64,000 nucleotides of DNA from Nereocystis luetkeana (GCA_031213475.1 JARUPZ010000009.1:7907601-7971600), one strand, 5' to 3'; shown: positions 1 to 12,435, counted from the stretch's first letter. Made by a program: numbers and translations. Notes: generated from the sequence alone by a model not told the origin.

Positions 1-305
1 GCTGTACTCTACATCCACAAGCGGAGATTTTTTGTACAGTACGTTTGTTTGTATGATACGTATGTTAGGCATCACCTGGTGTTTTCCCATTTGGTACTTT
101 GACCCCGCAGTGGGCCCATCCCATTCGACACCCGGCTCCCACTTGGAGGTTCAGAAAAACATGTTGTACGAGTTTTTTTATGCTCCACGGCATACATTAA
201 AAAACCCAAACGGGCTGCATTTTTGAATTTTGAACTTTGATTTTTTTCACGTACGCACATCCTGGTACTCTCTCCGGCCACCCGCGGAGAAATGTACGTA
301 CGTTC

Positions 306-360
306 AAACTTGAAATTTGAGTGGTTTGTCCCCAAAACGGGACTGCGGTTCTAAAAGGGT
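306..360. repeat. MITE-P fragment (right half)
   Basis: Right arm of the piggyBac-like MITE-P family (see 30803-30901). It reads TTTGTCCCCAAAACGGGACT followed by a CTAAAAGGGT end. The left arm is not recognisable, so this is a truncated copy. A T-run follows directly. Confidence 0.6.
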
Positions 361-793
361 TTTTTTTTTTTTACAGCCGTAGGTTGGCACGTATATGTTA
401 CATTGTATTTTCCCATTTGGTCATTTGACCCATCCCATTTGGCACCCTACTCCCGCTTGGAGGCGCAGAAATATGATCAACCCTCCGCAGGAACCGCCGA
501 ACGCCCACCTGGCATCCTGGTCTCATTTGGTGCCATGTATATAATAGGCCATGCAGATCTACAACAACTCCAATGCTATCTGCTACACATACAGCCGTTT
601 TGAAGCTACGTGCACTGAAGAGCCTTGGACGTTCGTGGGATTTCTCTGTGTCTCAGTCCTACGGGTACTGCTGTGCTGTTGTACTGCTGGAGTTGTCTGG
701 TAGACGTCTGCCACGGATACTCTACTTTTCTGTCTCGCCCATTAAAGGTTTTTCAACTACAGCAGTTCAACCGCATAGCGCTACCCCTGTAGC

Positions 794-1078
794 GTGCAGT
801 TGGGGAGTGATTATCTGCAGGCGGCTTATCCCGATGGCCATGTCGGCGTCGAGAGTGACAAACACCTCATCGACGCAAACATATTCTTGTGGTTGTTTTG
901 CATCCTTCTTACGCTGAATGCTGTCCGTATTGTGTACCAGGTCTTTTTTTTGGTGTGGCAGATGCTGCGTCTGTTCGCTTTCAGGAAAGGCCGGCTTGCG
1001 TTCAACCTTCCAAACAGACGTGCAACCTACATCGGCGAAGAGGCGGACGCCGTGGCAACTTTCTGCCGCTGTCTCTGA
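794..1078 (+). CDS. Possible C-terminal exon of a membrane protein (unidentified)
   Basis: Open stretch of about 94 codons. A CTGCAG that could be a splice acceptor lies near 810, followed by a polar segment, a hydrophobic stretch (IFLWLFCILLTL then VYQVFFLVWQML) that could form one or two membrane helices, and a basic tail ending at TGA. I recognise no family. The opposite strand is open over the same bases, so the coding strand is unsure. It could be chance in low-gene DNA. Confidence 0.2.
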   Translation: MQLGSDYLQAAYPDGHVGVESDKHLIDANIFLWLFCILLTLNAVRIVYQVFFLVWQMLRLFAFRKGRLAFNLPNRRATYIGEEADAVATFCRCL

Positions 1079-3391
1079 CCTTATCTCCTCGGTGAGTGCA
1101 TGTCGCCACCGCTGCTGTACAAGCAGTTGACCACTGTTGGAGCTTGTTTTAGAAAGAGTTTTACCCAAAATCAGGTATACCTGGTCATTTTTAGGCCAAA
1201 ATCAATTATACCAGAAACAAGTGCAAAACACACGCCAGGAGCCCTGCTATTGGCCAGACTGACATCGTCACTGATTTTGGTTCGAATTGGTCAAGGGTTT
1301 ACCTGATTTATCTACAAGTACTCTGTCTATAGCTTTCAACGTTCAACTGATTTGGGCCTATTTTGAACCAATGGTAGGGGCCATACGTACACAGTTTTTT
1401 CTCCGCGTATGCGTGTGTGGTCCATCGGTTGCACAATTCTTGTGTAGAAACTCGTACCAGGTACGTAGGTACACATTCATGCGTACACTCGTACGCTCTG
1501 TGCTTGTACGTACCAGTAGTACTTACGTATTTATGCATACATGTCGCACGGTGATTCCATTTTTCCTTCTTTGGGGTGTACGGCAAGTATGTCAGGAGAC
1601 CGCATTTTCACCCCTTGACGGACAGCAACTTTGCCTCGACATGTCTCGACTGACACCAAACTACTGTGGTACAGTACCTGTTAGGTTTTAGTTTGGAACA
1701 TCGGCCCTACATCCTTGACAGCGCACGTTTTACTCCTGATATCTTCGGTGTACGATGTACTTCAGTTGTTATGATGTGTAATCTGTTGTTTTCTATGACC
1801 TATACCCTAAATAAAACAAAATAATTCAGATTTGGGAGGCCACACGATATATATGTTGAGGCGCAGGTTTTTTTATATAGATCTCCATGGACTAAACGCC
1901 GATTATGGCGCGCGTTTTGTACTTGGTTTTAGTATGTAACTGATTTTGGCCCAAAAATCGCCAGGTATACGTACCTGATTTTGGTCACAGCCCTTTTTGA
2001 AATATGTACCACGTAGATGAAGCTACGTAGCTAGAGGTCGGCCGCCATAGTTGGGATTTTCCGCATCCCATTTGAGAACTATACCGTGCCAGTTGTTGAA
2101 GTCGCGACGACCCAACTCAATTCCGTTGCATTCTCCCAAACGTCGACTATGTACTCTTGATTGCACTCGCACATATTCGGCCCGGCCCACGTACCATATT
2201 TCAGGTAGAACCGATGACGATGAGCCACAGCCATCAACCGATGGCGACGGCAGGTTAAAAACAAGAGCTCATAGAAGTCAGAGTGGCCCCGTCGACGACA
2301 CGGAGGAAATTCAGAGGAATCCACAGGCGGGAGGAGTAGCGATGGCGAGGGCTATAGCCAAGACAGCTGTTGCGATGACGATCACCGGGGCCTGGTCGAA
2401 GAAACCTCCACTCGCGGGGATAACTTGCCATGGACGAAGACTCTTCTTGTGTAGGTTACGGCCTTTCAGCCATAGACGACAAGGAGGGGGGAAGGGGGTG
2501 AGGCGGCTGGCGCCTGAACAGTCGTGGATGATTACTAGGATTCTGATTAGTCGGGGGGAGGGGGGGATCAGAGCATCAGGGCATGTCTGTTTTCTATCTA
2601 TTGGATTGCGTTCATATTCGTTGTTTCCCGTGCTCGATGGTGTGAGTAATTTTGTTGGGATGTCCCTGACCCATGTGTAGTGGCATCTCTGTTCCGTTGC
2701 AGTGCCCGCAGGGTGTGTTTTGTTCAAAGCGCGTGTTTAGCTCACACAGGTTGCCACAATGTGATGCCCCCTCTTGTGTTCGAATGATGATACCGTCTTC
2801 GTTTTTGTATTCTGGCCATCAGTTGATGCTGGGAATTTCAATATCCACATCTCTGTGTCTGGCTGCTGCCTATATTGTAATTGTTTGTCGGCGAAAGCTC
2901 AAGACAGGGGGGTTACTAATTTTTGAATTACGTATGATACTCGCTCAACCACGACATGTGGGGAGTTGTTATACTGTTGCCTCATCGTGGCGCATTGGTT
3001 TAGAACTCGTCAAAGAGAGGCACGGGCTTCCCCGAAGCATACGCACGTAGATGCATTGAGCAGGGAGGAGGCAGAAGGACACGCAAGGGGTAGGTTAGGC
3101 GGGTACCACGCCGCACGGTCGGCATACTGTACCCATTGTTGTACATTACATGCCCGCAACCGGTGTTTGTATGGCGTAGAATAGGTTCGAAAGGCGTGGC
3201 AGATATAGGACATCGTGTGTAAACAACTGTCCACACAGGGCCAGTTGGATTGAGCAAACATGTAGTAGATTCATAATATAAAGCAAAATATTTGATGCAA
3301 CAATGTGTACTGTTTCCGCATATATATCTATAAATACAGGGGGCGCGTATGACTGTCAGCGTCTTGTGGCGGTTCACCGTACAAACCCACT
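1079..3391. other. No recognisable gene
   Basis: Several overlapping open frames but no domain I recognise. An acidic, Ser-rich peptide frame at about 2300-2450 and an opposing frame at 2079-2240 are exon-like in composition but have no convincing splice borders. The stretch holds one TACCAGGTA site (1455-1463) and two related palindromic forms near 1171-1180 and 1970-1988. Confidence 0.4.
1455..1463. other. TACCWGGTA scar candidate
   Basis: Exact TACCAGGTA flanked by CTCG and CGTAGG. Removing CCAGGTA would leave a plain TA. One of 15 exact copies in the window. Confidence 0.5.
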
Positions 3392-3965
3392 AGATGTCGG
3401 TGTGGTGGGTGCGTTTTGGACTGCACTGTAGGGTCGCCCTTTTTTGGGCACCCTCCAGCGGGTACGGTCGCATACCCTCCAGAGGGTTTTGGGGGGTGGC
3501 GTCAGCCTCCACAGCGTGCGCGCCGGAAAACTCTGTACGTCGATGTGGTGGGTCTGAAAATTGCCGCGCGATAGTGTCACCCAATTTTGGGCACCCTCCA
3601 GAGGAAAAGATATTCTGCCCTCCAGAGGGTTTCTACTGTGACGCCGGCCTCCAGAGCGTGCGCGGCCGACCACTCTGTACGTCGGTGTGGTGGGTCTAAA
3701 ATTTACCGCACCATAGTATCGCCTAATTTTGGGCACCCTCCAGAGGGAAAGATATTCTGCCCGCCAGAGGGTTGTTGTTGTGACGTCGGCCTCCAGAGCG
3801 TGCGCGGCCGACCACTCTGTACGTCGGTGTGGTGGGCCTAAAATTTACCGCACGATAGTATAGCCCATTTTTGGGCACCCTCCAGAGGGTAATATATCTT
3901 GCCCTCCAGAGGGTGTTTGGTGGTAGCCGATTGGCCACGTGTGTAGGAGTAGGAGCATCTAAAAT
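3392..3965. repeat. 142-bp tandem repeat, four units
   Basis: The motif ACGTCGGTGTGGTGGG recurs at 3394, 3537, 3679 and 3821, a period of 142-143 bp. Each unit carries two copies of the near-palindrome CCCTCCAGAGGG about 30 bp apart. Units 2-4 are very similar and unit 1 is more diverged. Both strands have open frames because of the repeat structure; no coding function is evident. Confidence 0.85.
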
Positions 3966-4539
3966 TTACGAGGCTCTCGACGCGTGCTATATATGCGATC
4001 GGGGTAGTAACACGTTTTATGCCACAACTATTTCTGACAGATCGGTAGGATCGTTTGTGGTATACCTATTTTCTACGCATAGGGTTTTGGGGTGTTCATC
4101 GGGGTTTGACTTGTAGCCCCTTCTCACAATAATTGTTTGGGTGAGGCATATACCTCATCGAGGTCAAATAAAAGCCCCAAAATATACAGGTGCTGCACTA
4201 CCCCTATCGTAGAACGCCTCCTCCTCCGTTTAGAAACCCCGTCAGTCATACCAGTTAGTTGGTTTTGGCCGCAGTATGTTACGATCCCTATCGCAGCACC
4301 CGCCAGGAGCTGTACGCAAAGCCACCCCCTCCTTTCCCCCATGAAACTACGGCCATGAATGACCCGAGCACCCCTTCTCCCCCCCCGCTCCCTTTGCAAG
4401 ATGTGGTCGTCGGAAACACCCTTTCCTTTGTGGAAACGACATTGATTGGACAATGTAACAAACCCCACGAGGTGTCGACATTATCTCGATCGGGTACGCC
4501 TAATGATGCGTTAGTGCTGTATATTTTTCAACATATGCA

Positions 4540-4585
<46 letters not shown>

Positions 4586-5448
4586 CACATCATTGGACGG
4601 GGGGCGTGGGAGAGAGGGTGGTGGCGGTTACCTGCTGTGCTGCAGACATACGTGTGTCGTCGTAACGATCGCCCTGCCCCTTGTTTCTATGAACCGAAGG
4701 TTGGTGAGATCGCACTCATACGCTTGTCCTGGTAGAGCTGTCTACTGCTGCTGTTACATGGAGTCTCCTACACTATATATATAGACAAACGGTGTCTCGT
4801 ACTATTCATAGCCATCGTTACTGCGAGGAAACGCCGAGTCGAGCTCCTTACCCCTGGACCAGCTTTGGGTGTTTTGCTTCGTCGAGCTTCGTGCTATTAT
4901 TACCGCAGTAGATCAACCACCCCAAACAATACCCACGGCAGATTGCGACGTTCTAGCTTTCACGGCGCGAACGAAGTGAGGAGCTCTTTCGAGATGCCTG
5001 AAGCGACCGACCTACAGGGGCCCAAACCGCAAAGAGGGTGACGGCCGTTACTAACACCCTGAGCTGAGCGAGCGCCTACTGCTGTAGCCGGAGCAAACCC
5101 ATCCTCATCGTGAGCTCCCTCCCTCCTTCCTCCCCTTCTTCCCTTTCGTTTAATTATTTGTTTTCCTCTTTGTCTTCGGGGAAATGGAAGAGCAACTAAC
5201 TACCCTGGTATGAAATAGACCAGCCACTTGTGTCATGAGGCTTACTGTAGTTCGGGTAGGCGGGCAATCCCTACAACGCTTACCGTGTTTTTAAATACCA
5301 AGCCCTGTCAACAACGTCAATTATTAATAGAGTACGTACATAATATTTGAAACGAACACCTGACGATGTCGGCACCAACAACAGACGTTTCATGCCGTAG
5401 AATTCTTTGTCCCTCTCACCCCCATTCCACCACACCTTGCTTGCTCAG
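3966..5448. other. No recognisable gene; one AT microsatellite
   Basis: No domain recognised. A (TA)n run spans about 4542-4578. The TATCGTAGAACGCCTC motif seen at 34.98, 35.07 and 36.97 kb also occurs near 4205. Confidence 0.4.
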
Positions 5449-5639
5449 CTCCTCCGCTTTGTGTCGAATTGTCGCCGTCAATGTGCAGGCCACCATCGAT
5501 CTGGAGCAAATTGACGGAGTTTTCGCCGGCCCCGCGACAAAGATCGGGCGGGATTGGTCCCTGCCCCCGGTTGTTCGCATGTCTGAGGTCAAGACCCGCC
5601 AGTTTCTGCCCGCGTGCTCCCAGATTACGGACGTATTCT
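5449..5639 (+). CDS. Candidate internal exon, weakly like the start of a glycolipid-transfer-protein (GLTP) domain
   Basis: Acceptor-like tract CACCTTGCTTGCTCAG at 5433-5448, then an open frame to a donor T|GTGAGAAG at 5639/5640. The 191-bp exon has single-base phases at both ends. Its C-terminal part, SEVKTRQFLPACSQITDVF, resembles the first helix of GLTP domains (x-T-x-x-FL-x-AC...F). That is pattern memory, not an alignment, and I found no following exon with the expected D-V-x-G-N motif. The minus strand is an equally good exon: acceptor CTCTCTTCTCACAG| and donor GCAAG|GTGTGG, with an unbroken frame. Strand and identity are therefore unsettled. Confidence 0.3.
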
Positions 5640-5724
5640 GTGAGAAGAGAGGAGGGGAGGGATGAACGGGAGTTTCGCGCCCTGACAATGGTCGAGCGCT
5701 CAACGTGCATAAATATATACTAAC

Positions 5725-5753
5725 ACACATATATACATACATACATACATACA

Positions 5754-5787
<34 letters not shown>

Positions 5788-5806
5788 CATACATACATAC
5801 ATACAT
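5725..5806. repeat. (CATA)n microsatellite
   Basis: About 80 bp of CATA tetranucleotides, interrupted by two ATATA variants. It generates long Tyr/Met/Cys-rich frames on both strands that are not genes. Confidence 0.95.
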
Positions 5807-6082
5807 GATCTCTCCGTAGTGCTGATTGAGCATAGTGCGAGTTGCCCGCTTCGTATGGTACCTGCAGGATCGCGTGCTGCGGAACAGATGGGACTCGCAA
5901 GCGTCGTGGCAGCTGTGCGGACTAGGGCCGGTCGCCGCTAGACAAATCGCCGGTACTGTTGACTGGTGGCCCATATTAGCACTCCAGCGGCCACCGGCAC
6001 TACCATACCGCTGAAAGCAAGACATGCCCATGCCATGCCCATGCCAGGAGGGGTAGCCTATGGCATACGTACGAGTAGCACC

Positions 6083-6091
6083 TACCAGGTA
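6083..6091. other. TACCWGGTA scar candidate
   Basis: Exact TACCAGGTA followed by a T-run. It lies just left of the MITE-P copy at 6119. Confidence 0.5.
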
Positions 6092-6118
6092 TTTTTTCTG
6101 AGGGTCCTCACTTTTTTA

Positions 6119-6208
6119 CCCTTTTAGGACTGGGGTTACGTTTATGGGGGAAACTATTGAGAATTTGATTGGTCTGCCCCCGAAAAGGGGAAGCAGTCTA
6201 CGAGAGGG
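6119..6208. repeat. MITE-P copy (degenerate)
   Basis: Starts CCCTTTTAGGACTG and has the central GATTGGTCTGCCCCCGAAAA segment, but its right end is mutated. About 90 bp, the family length. Confidence 0.6.
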
Positions 6209-6224
6209 AGAATCTCTGTAATCT

Positions 6225-6425
6225 CCCCCCCCTCCATATAAAACGGTTTTTAGTAGGATGCAGCTCACCCTTCATGCGACTCGCAAGACACATCACGGCG
6301 CTTCGCGCTTGGTGCAAGCAACGTCTGCCTGGTCGGTGAAAACCCGACATGCTCCGTCCCGGTATTGTAGGTACGCGAGGGTCTATGGTCATACGACTAC
6401 GGCCATGCATGAGATCGAGTACATA
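6225..6425 (-). repeat. G-tract repeat family copy (reverse orientation)
   Basis: Contains GATGCAGCTCACCCTTCATG near 6257, GCGCTTCGCGCTTGGTGCAA near 6299 and ACTACGGCCATGCATGA near 6396, followed by TACAC and a C-run. These are reverse complements of the blocks at 32577-32850. About 200 bp, no coding frame of its own. Confidence 0.75.
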
Positions 6426-7371
6426 TCTTCTATACAGTACACCCCCCCCCGTCACCGAAACAAAATAAAAAGTGTTTTTCAGAACGAAACGGACACTCAA
6501 ACCACGGCCTACAGCGCGGCACATCAGGTGCTGTTAAACCACTTCTTCAATGATACTGTACTATTAACCTTGAAAATAAAGGATAGGATCAATACACGAT
6601 AAAATCGTTGGGTAACTGATCCCACCCCGTCAATCGGAACAGTTTTGACCATATCAATGCCGTACCCCATTCGCAGCGCTCGTCGACGGCAGGATTGAAT
6701 CACCCCCCTCCCCCCGCACGGAGCATGTGAGATAGCAGCAGTTTCCCCTCTCAAGCGTTACTGCGCGCCTTCTCTGCAGTATAGAAACGGCTCAGGTTCC
6801 GGTAGGTTTTTCAACGAACTGACTGCTGGTGGGCAGTAACGAGACGTTTTTGCGAGAATACGTATGTAACTGCTCAAACGTCCGGCAAAAATCGAACGAA
6901 ACAACTACTGGTGGGTCAGATCGAGTTCACTGCGATAAAAAGTAAAAACAAATGAACATCAACTTACGGCAAACCGGACAACTAGTTGCCGGTGGGCCAT
7001 GTACACGTGAAGTGCAAGATCGTGTGTTGGTTTGCAAAATAAATGCTAAAAACTGGCGATAAGGCGACCGCTGTTTTATTAATGATGCAACGGGTTCACT
7101 CGAATTTTTGTGGTCCAAGATTCTAAAGTATCGCTGCAATCCTAACGTGATCCGCTAGTTCTCCCGTTTTCGGTGGTTATACCACGTACTACTAGTAGAT
7201 CAAACTGTCCTGTGTATGTGACTGCAACCACCCGTACTGGTGTGCCGGACTGCTCTATACACGAGGCGCTCAGTTTACGTGTAAGTGTATATTTATGTTC
7301 TTGTGTTGACAATGGCAGAGACCAATATTCTACCGGCGGACCTCCTGCTGGGGCCTTGCTCACCTACGGTG

Positions 7372-7416
<45 letters not shown>

Positions 7417-7433
7417 TTCTCTCCCTCTCTCTC
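7372..7433. repeat. (CT)n microsatellite
   Basis: About 60 bp of CT dinucleotides with CCCT interruptions. The Leu/Ser and Arg/Glu frames through it are artefacts. Confidence 0.95.
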
Positions 7434-7954
7434 CGGTTCGAAATCGTCTTTTGAGCAGGTCCCGATCTGTCGGGGTGGTGCTGTTGTTCGAAGAAATAGG
7501 TTTGCCAGAACAAAAGAGAAACCACCATCGTGCAAGGGCCGCACGTGCACTCTCCGCACCGCGAACAAACAACGCCACCAGTTTAGCCGGGATTTCGAGT
7601 ATTGTTCAGCCAAACATCTGCCGGCTAGATTACACAGATCCCCAACTCGGTGATCTACACATTTTCCCGGGGCAGCTAAATAGGTGCGATCCATACGATC
7701 GACGCAAGCCCATGTTTCTTTTCCGGGTGAAGTCGTACCATCTTCATGGTCAGTGCTGTTTGTAGAACATGGCTCGAGGGTTGCAGAGGGTTACAAAGTT
7801 TGATCTTCATGTACGCGAAGATCCTGCACGCAACGGTTTGGTATCGGCAGGATATCAGGATCTATGTGATCTACCATAGTGCTGCGGAGTGTGATCTGCC
7901 CGATCCGTGGAAGGCTGTGAAACCTGGCCGCTCCTCGCGGCAAATAAATGCGGA

Positions 7955-8222
7955 TGAGGGCGGGGGGGGGCAGGGGGTGTATTCATGTAATCCAGGGCTG
8001 GGGTCGTATGACCTTAGACCCCCGCATGCCTGCAATATATGTGCGGAGCACGTCGGGTTCTCGCGGAACAGGCATGAGCATAGATTGCCCCAAGCGCGAA
8101 GTGTGAGGTGTGTTGGGCGAATCGCATGAAGGGTGAGCTGCATCTTAGCAAGAACAGCATGCAAGGCGGGCTTGCAAAAGGAGGACAGCTTCGAATGATT
8201 TGAGGGGGGGGCGGGGGGGGGG
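7955..8222 (+). repeat. G-tract repeat family copy
   Basis: A G-run near 7960, then TCGTATGACC, CCAAGCGCGAAG and GCATGAAGGGTGAGCTGCAT, and a second G-run at the far end (8203-8221). Order and orientation match 32577-32850. Confidence 0.75.
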
Positions 8223-8650
8223 ATGGCATACAGTAGGAAGCGCTGGAATGCTGCCGTATCAGTTCGCGTCGTTTCGTGTTCCGGTCTGCGCACAGTCGAC
8301 GACATATACGCAGGCTTATGGGCTACGGTAGTAGAACGATAGGTTCTTAAGACACGCGATACGTACGACAAAGGGATAGCACTTTGTTTTGGGCCAAATT
8401 CCTGTCTGTTGGAGGCTTTCTTGACTCAATAAATACCGCTCATCAATCCGCTTTAACAGCATCAGATATCTTTCGATGATGCAAACCTAGGGCATGGGGT
8501 TTTCTCACTGCGCTATGAGCGTACACTTGTTTCTTAAAATCCGGTCGTGGGGGGTATGAAACAGAGAGCTTTTCAAGTTTGGAGGATCCCCGAGAAAACT
8601 CTGTAGCATGGTGCTCCTCCCAATACATACCTTACCGCTAGATCCCTCGA

Positions 8651-8740
8651 CCCTTTTAGGACTGCAGTTCCGTTATGGAGACAAACCATTCACTTTTGAA
8701 GTAGTTTGTCTCCGAAACGGGAGTGCAGTCCTAAAAAGGG
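8651..8740. repeat. MITE-P copy
   Basis: 90-bp inverted-repeat element running CCCTTTTAGGACTGCAGTTC ... GAGTGCAGTCCTAAAAAGGG. Flanks TCGA/TCAA are consistent with a mutated TTAA duplication. Arms are about 38 bp with a short AT-rich centre. Confidence 0.85.
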
Positions 8741-8924
8741 TCAAAACACGTTTAGGCCAGAATGTTTCTGATCGACGGGGCACCTCCATCAACCGACGAA
8801 CTTTTTTCATGTAAAATAACCCACTTATTTGGGGAAGGGGGGGTGGGTGATATCAATATATTTAATTGATTATGCACGTACGATGCGAGCATTAGTGTTC
8901 CGGTATTTGATTGGATTCGGCGGG

Positions 8925-9020
8925 AACGGGGGGGGGGGGGGGGGTACTTATGTCATGAATGGGCATAGTCGTACGACCTAGATGATCCCCGCATCCCAAC
9001 TCTGGGCGAGGGGAAGAGCA
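8925..9020 (+). repeat. G-tract repeat family, partial
   Basis: A G-run at 8929-8944, then TATGTCATGAATGGGCATAGTCG. This is the left part of the family only; the right part is missing or diverged. Confidence 0.6.
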
Positions 9021-10048
9021 GTCCCTAGACCGTACAATAGTGCGTGAGCTGCGAGTAAAATGTGAATTAGTCATTTTTTTTTATTTTGTGTGTGTGTGTG
9101 TTTTTTTTTTTGGGGTAAACGCTATTATTGTTGCAAAACTCTTGTCTCCGTTTGTATCATGTGCTTTCATTATTCCTCGGCGGCCGTGACTGTAGTGTTC
9201 TTGCTCGCACCGGGTCGAGCCTAACATGTCTCCTCGAAAGTCAGTTTTTGAGCTAGGTATATACAGAGGAACCTCATGAAAACTACTGCTGGTGCTGCAT
9301 GCTAAACACGTACCGCAGCATGCGCCTGCGTATAGTGCGTATGCCAATGTTGCGTCGGTAGCGTATCTTGATGGATGCCAAAGGGTACCCCAGTAACGAA
9401 AACCGGTGGGGGCGAGGTATCATCTCCTCGCTTTTTTGTTTTTATCTTTCTTGTCGCCCCCCTCCCCCTCTGTGGTCGTTGGTGTGGCATTCTTCAGGCT
9501 TTCCACGTGTTGTAGTTTTACTTTTTGTCTTTCCTACAGTTTAGTAGTCGGAGTCCGCTGTGAGAATGCTACTACTGTACGACTGTAGCATTTTTGTTCT
9601 CTGCCCAATTGACGGCATGCCATACCTATGTCACCTTCCATGTTTTTAATTCTTCGGGTTCATAGTTTACCCTTTTACGTGTGGACGGTATCTCTTGGAA
9701 TAAGCGCTGTATGATATACACCGTTAGTTGTGGCAAATGGGATAGTTTGACTGTAGGGGAAGTAGGGGTATAGCATATTCATGACAAACCATGTCTGACC
9801 CATGTCGCTCCTTAAGGGCGCTGAATATGTGCCCGAAATCGTTGAATCATACTACCGTAGTGGGAGAGATATAAGGAGCGTTTCACAATTAGTACCAAGG
9901 AGGCGTTTCACTATAGAGGTACAGTATCACATTTATTTCAGGGGAAGAACACCTTCTGAGTCACGAAGAAGGCGTTCTTACCTGGCGGCAGTTAGTTGAA
10001 GGGGGTACAGTACCACAGCTCGTTGGGATATTATCTGTAATCGTTTAA
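9021..10048. other. No recognisable gene
   Basis: Short GT- and T-runs near 9070-9110 and short frames without domains. Nothing supportable. Confidence 0.4.
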
Positions 10049-10147
10049 CCCTTTTAGAACTCCAGTCCTGTTTTGGGTACAGACCAATCAAATTCCAAGT
10101 AATTTGTCCGTAATTGTCCCCAAAACGATACTGCAGTCCTAAAAGGG
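10049..10147. repeat. MITE-P copy
   Basis: CCCTTTTAGAACTCCAGTCC ... CTGCAGTCCTAAAAGGG flanked by TTAA on the left and TCAA on the right. 99 bp: like the copy at 30803 it carries an extra 9-10 bp in the centre. Confidence 0.85.
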
Positions 10148-10793
10148 TCAAGGTGCAAGCCCCTCTCACCCCAAGCATCAACCGTATCCGTACGGTTGGT
10201 CCCCGTTGAATTCCGCATGATGCGACATTGGGGGGGGAATAGAAACCTCAGGAAATTTAGGAACGCCTTCAAGCGGTCCTGATGTTTACGCCCCGCTACG
10301 TATTACTCGTTATGTTTTTCCCCCTTATAATTTTCACGGTATGCCTAGACCCACCGTCACGACGGGACTGCTCGTCGGCGTGTTTAATGGAAGATTTTAT
10401 TTGTGTTTGTCTCGGCACCATATTTTTGGGCGAGATACGCGTAATCTATCTATCGTTAATAATGCCTCCCTAAGGGAGGAGAGGCTCCTCAGAAAAAAAA
10501 GGGGCAACCCTAGCTCTCTCGCAGTGAAGCACGTAGCACGCGCCGTTTTGGCTTGCGTTGCTTGGTAGCCGGTTCCGCGTGCTAAGGTCTCTCCCGTCCG
10601 TCACCTGTCCCCTCGTTTTGCCTTCGCGGGTGGTCTGCTTGTTCGAGCGCGGTGGGTGGGGTTCGGGCGGGCACACGTGGGACCGGGCGGTGTTCGTTCC
10701 CCGATTTTGTTCGGCGGTAACACGTGAAGTGCTGCTACGCAGTAAGTAGAGCAGGAACATGAAACCTGTACGTGCAGTAGACTTCGAAACTAT

Positions 10794-11033
10794 TACGTGG
10801 GGGCCATAGTTAATAGGACCTATATATATGGTACAGGCAAAAAAACTATACCAGGTACCTGGTATACATTTTTTTCTATTTTTACTATTACGGGGGACCA
10901 AAGTTAATAGGACCTATGGTTTACATAGAAAACTATATATTTAACCATTTTTACTAACAATATTTGGTCCTATTAACTATGGTCCCCCGTAATAAACAGA
11001 TTAGGTCCTATTTACTATGTATGGTTTCCCGTA
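10794..11033. mobile_element. MITE-T with a second MITE-T inserted in it
   Basis: Outer element: left arm from 10794 (TACGTGGGGGCCATAGTTAA), right arm to 11033 (CTATGTATGGTTTCCCGTA). The inner element, 10889-10991, is a clean 103-bp copy running TACGGGGGACCAAAG ... CTATGGTCCCCCGTA. The TA at both edges fits a Tc1/mariner-type target duplication. Neither copy codes for protein; a transposase would have to act in trans. The outer left arm also carries a double TACCWGGTA scar. Confidence 0.85.
10849..10864. other. Double TACCWGGTA scar inside a MITE-T
   Basis: TACCAGGTACCTGGTA: two overlapping copies sharing a TA (10849-10857 and 10856-10864). The corresponding part of other MITE-T copies is a plain ACCTATATATTT segment without this sequence. 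Confidence 0.7.
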
Positions 11034-11139
11034 ATGATGAAATAGATGGAGAGGTGTTGCCCTTTCAACCCCCCCTTCAGACTGCCTTCCCGTTGTGCGC
11101 CCAGAACCTTCATGGGAATGGGGAATCATATTTAGTTAG

Positions 11140-11168
11140 GTTTTAAGCACATTGCAGTGCTAAAAGGG
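11140..11168. repeat. MITE-P end fragment
   Basis: Only the right end (TTGCAGTGCTAAAAGGGT) is recognisable. Confidence 0.4.
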
Positions 11169-12097
11169 TCTAGGTCCGACGTGCACTTCGTACTTCGTTT
11201 GTTTGCGGGCATGCACAACGAAATTTCGTTGGACGCTTCTTCTGTATGCCTGACCGAATTAGTGACAGTTTGCTGTTTTCGTGACATTGGTTGCATAGCA
11301 GTGATGATCCTGAATAGCTTTTAATCGGGGTATGCGGGTGCCCCGAGCACGTTTTAGGCATTGTTTTGGACGGTGCGAGATGTGACTGTGCCCCAAGCAC
11401 GTTTTAGACGTTTCTTTGAACAGTTCGAGGTACAACGAATTCTACTACTCGAATGCCGCGAGACCGCTCCCGCGATGAGTCATACCCCCCCCACTGTTGA
11501 TGTCCCCTCTTCCCCCTACCAACGCCCCTTGCAGTCCCAGTCCATGCATGTATTGGGTTTTTTCGTATGTGTTTCACATCGATCACTTGGAACACTGCTT
11601 CAACCCCCCCCCCCTCAGAGACCCCTGTCTGTGCGGACGCGGACGTCGGACGAACCCATGTGCTTCTGTTGCAGTTTTCTGAGAGACGAGAGAGAGCCAA
11701 GCTGTTGTCTACAGCCTGGAAACTCTGGACGTTTAGGACATGAAGAGGTCGTTCGATAATAACGGCTACCGGTACCAAGACTGTGGGCTTCGATATGACT
11801 CGCAGCAAGCACACTTTCACATACATAGCTATAGGTACAGCTAGCTGTAGACGGATCAGACCCGCCCTCATTTCGGCATGCATGGGTTTTGGCGTAGAGA
11901 GATTCCTGATTAATTAGTGCGATGTGCGATATCTTGGCGACGCTTTTGCCTCATAGAGCATGTGCGGCAAGTTCTGTTGCACACCCTATCATAACGGCAA
12001 AGGCAGGATGTGCTGTAGTAGTAGTGGCGGGGAATACACAGCAGATTCTCGATTTGTGACATATCTATCTGTTCGCGGTGTGCATGCACCGACAACA

Positions 12098-12435
12098 GAC
12101 GAGGCCTCGCATGCCAGGCTTGGCGACAGAGCTCAGAGTCTGAGGGGTATACGTCTATATCGACTCGATAGGTGTAGCAAGGGAGCTGCGAAGTCCGCGC
12201 CGGATTTAGCAGAGCTCTTGACACAAACGTTTACCATTACAGTAAGTAGGCGCCTTCGGACTTTGAGACTTACGAGAGAACCACCGCTCGCTGTTGGATA
12301 AATCCCTGAGCGGCCCGGGATGCCGGGTCTCGTACTTTTCTGCTTGGATCGTTTCGGCAGTCGCACGAACGCCTGCGGGCAAATTGCGTGCTGCGTGCAA
12401 CTCGCAGCTTGCAACCGCCGAAGTTAACGCAATAG
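12098..12435 (+). CDS. Candidate last two exons of an unidentified gene
   Basis: Exon 1 (about 12098-12241) ends at a consensus donor ACA|GTAAGTAGG, its frame finishing ...DLAELLTQTFTIT. Exon 2 starts at 12361 after a good acceptor (CTTGGATCGTTTCGGCAG) and continues in the same phase for 24 codons (SHERLRANCVLRATRSL...) to a TAG at 12433-12435. The left edge of exon 1 is uncertain; the AG before ACGAGG near 12097 is the best guess. No family recognised. Matching phase and good splice signals are the only support. Confidence 0.3.
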
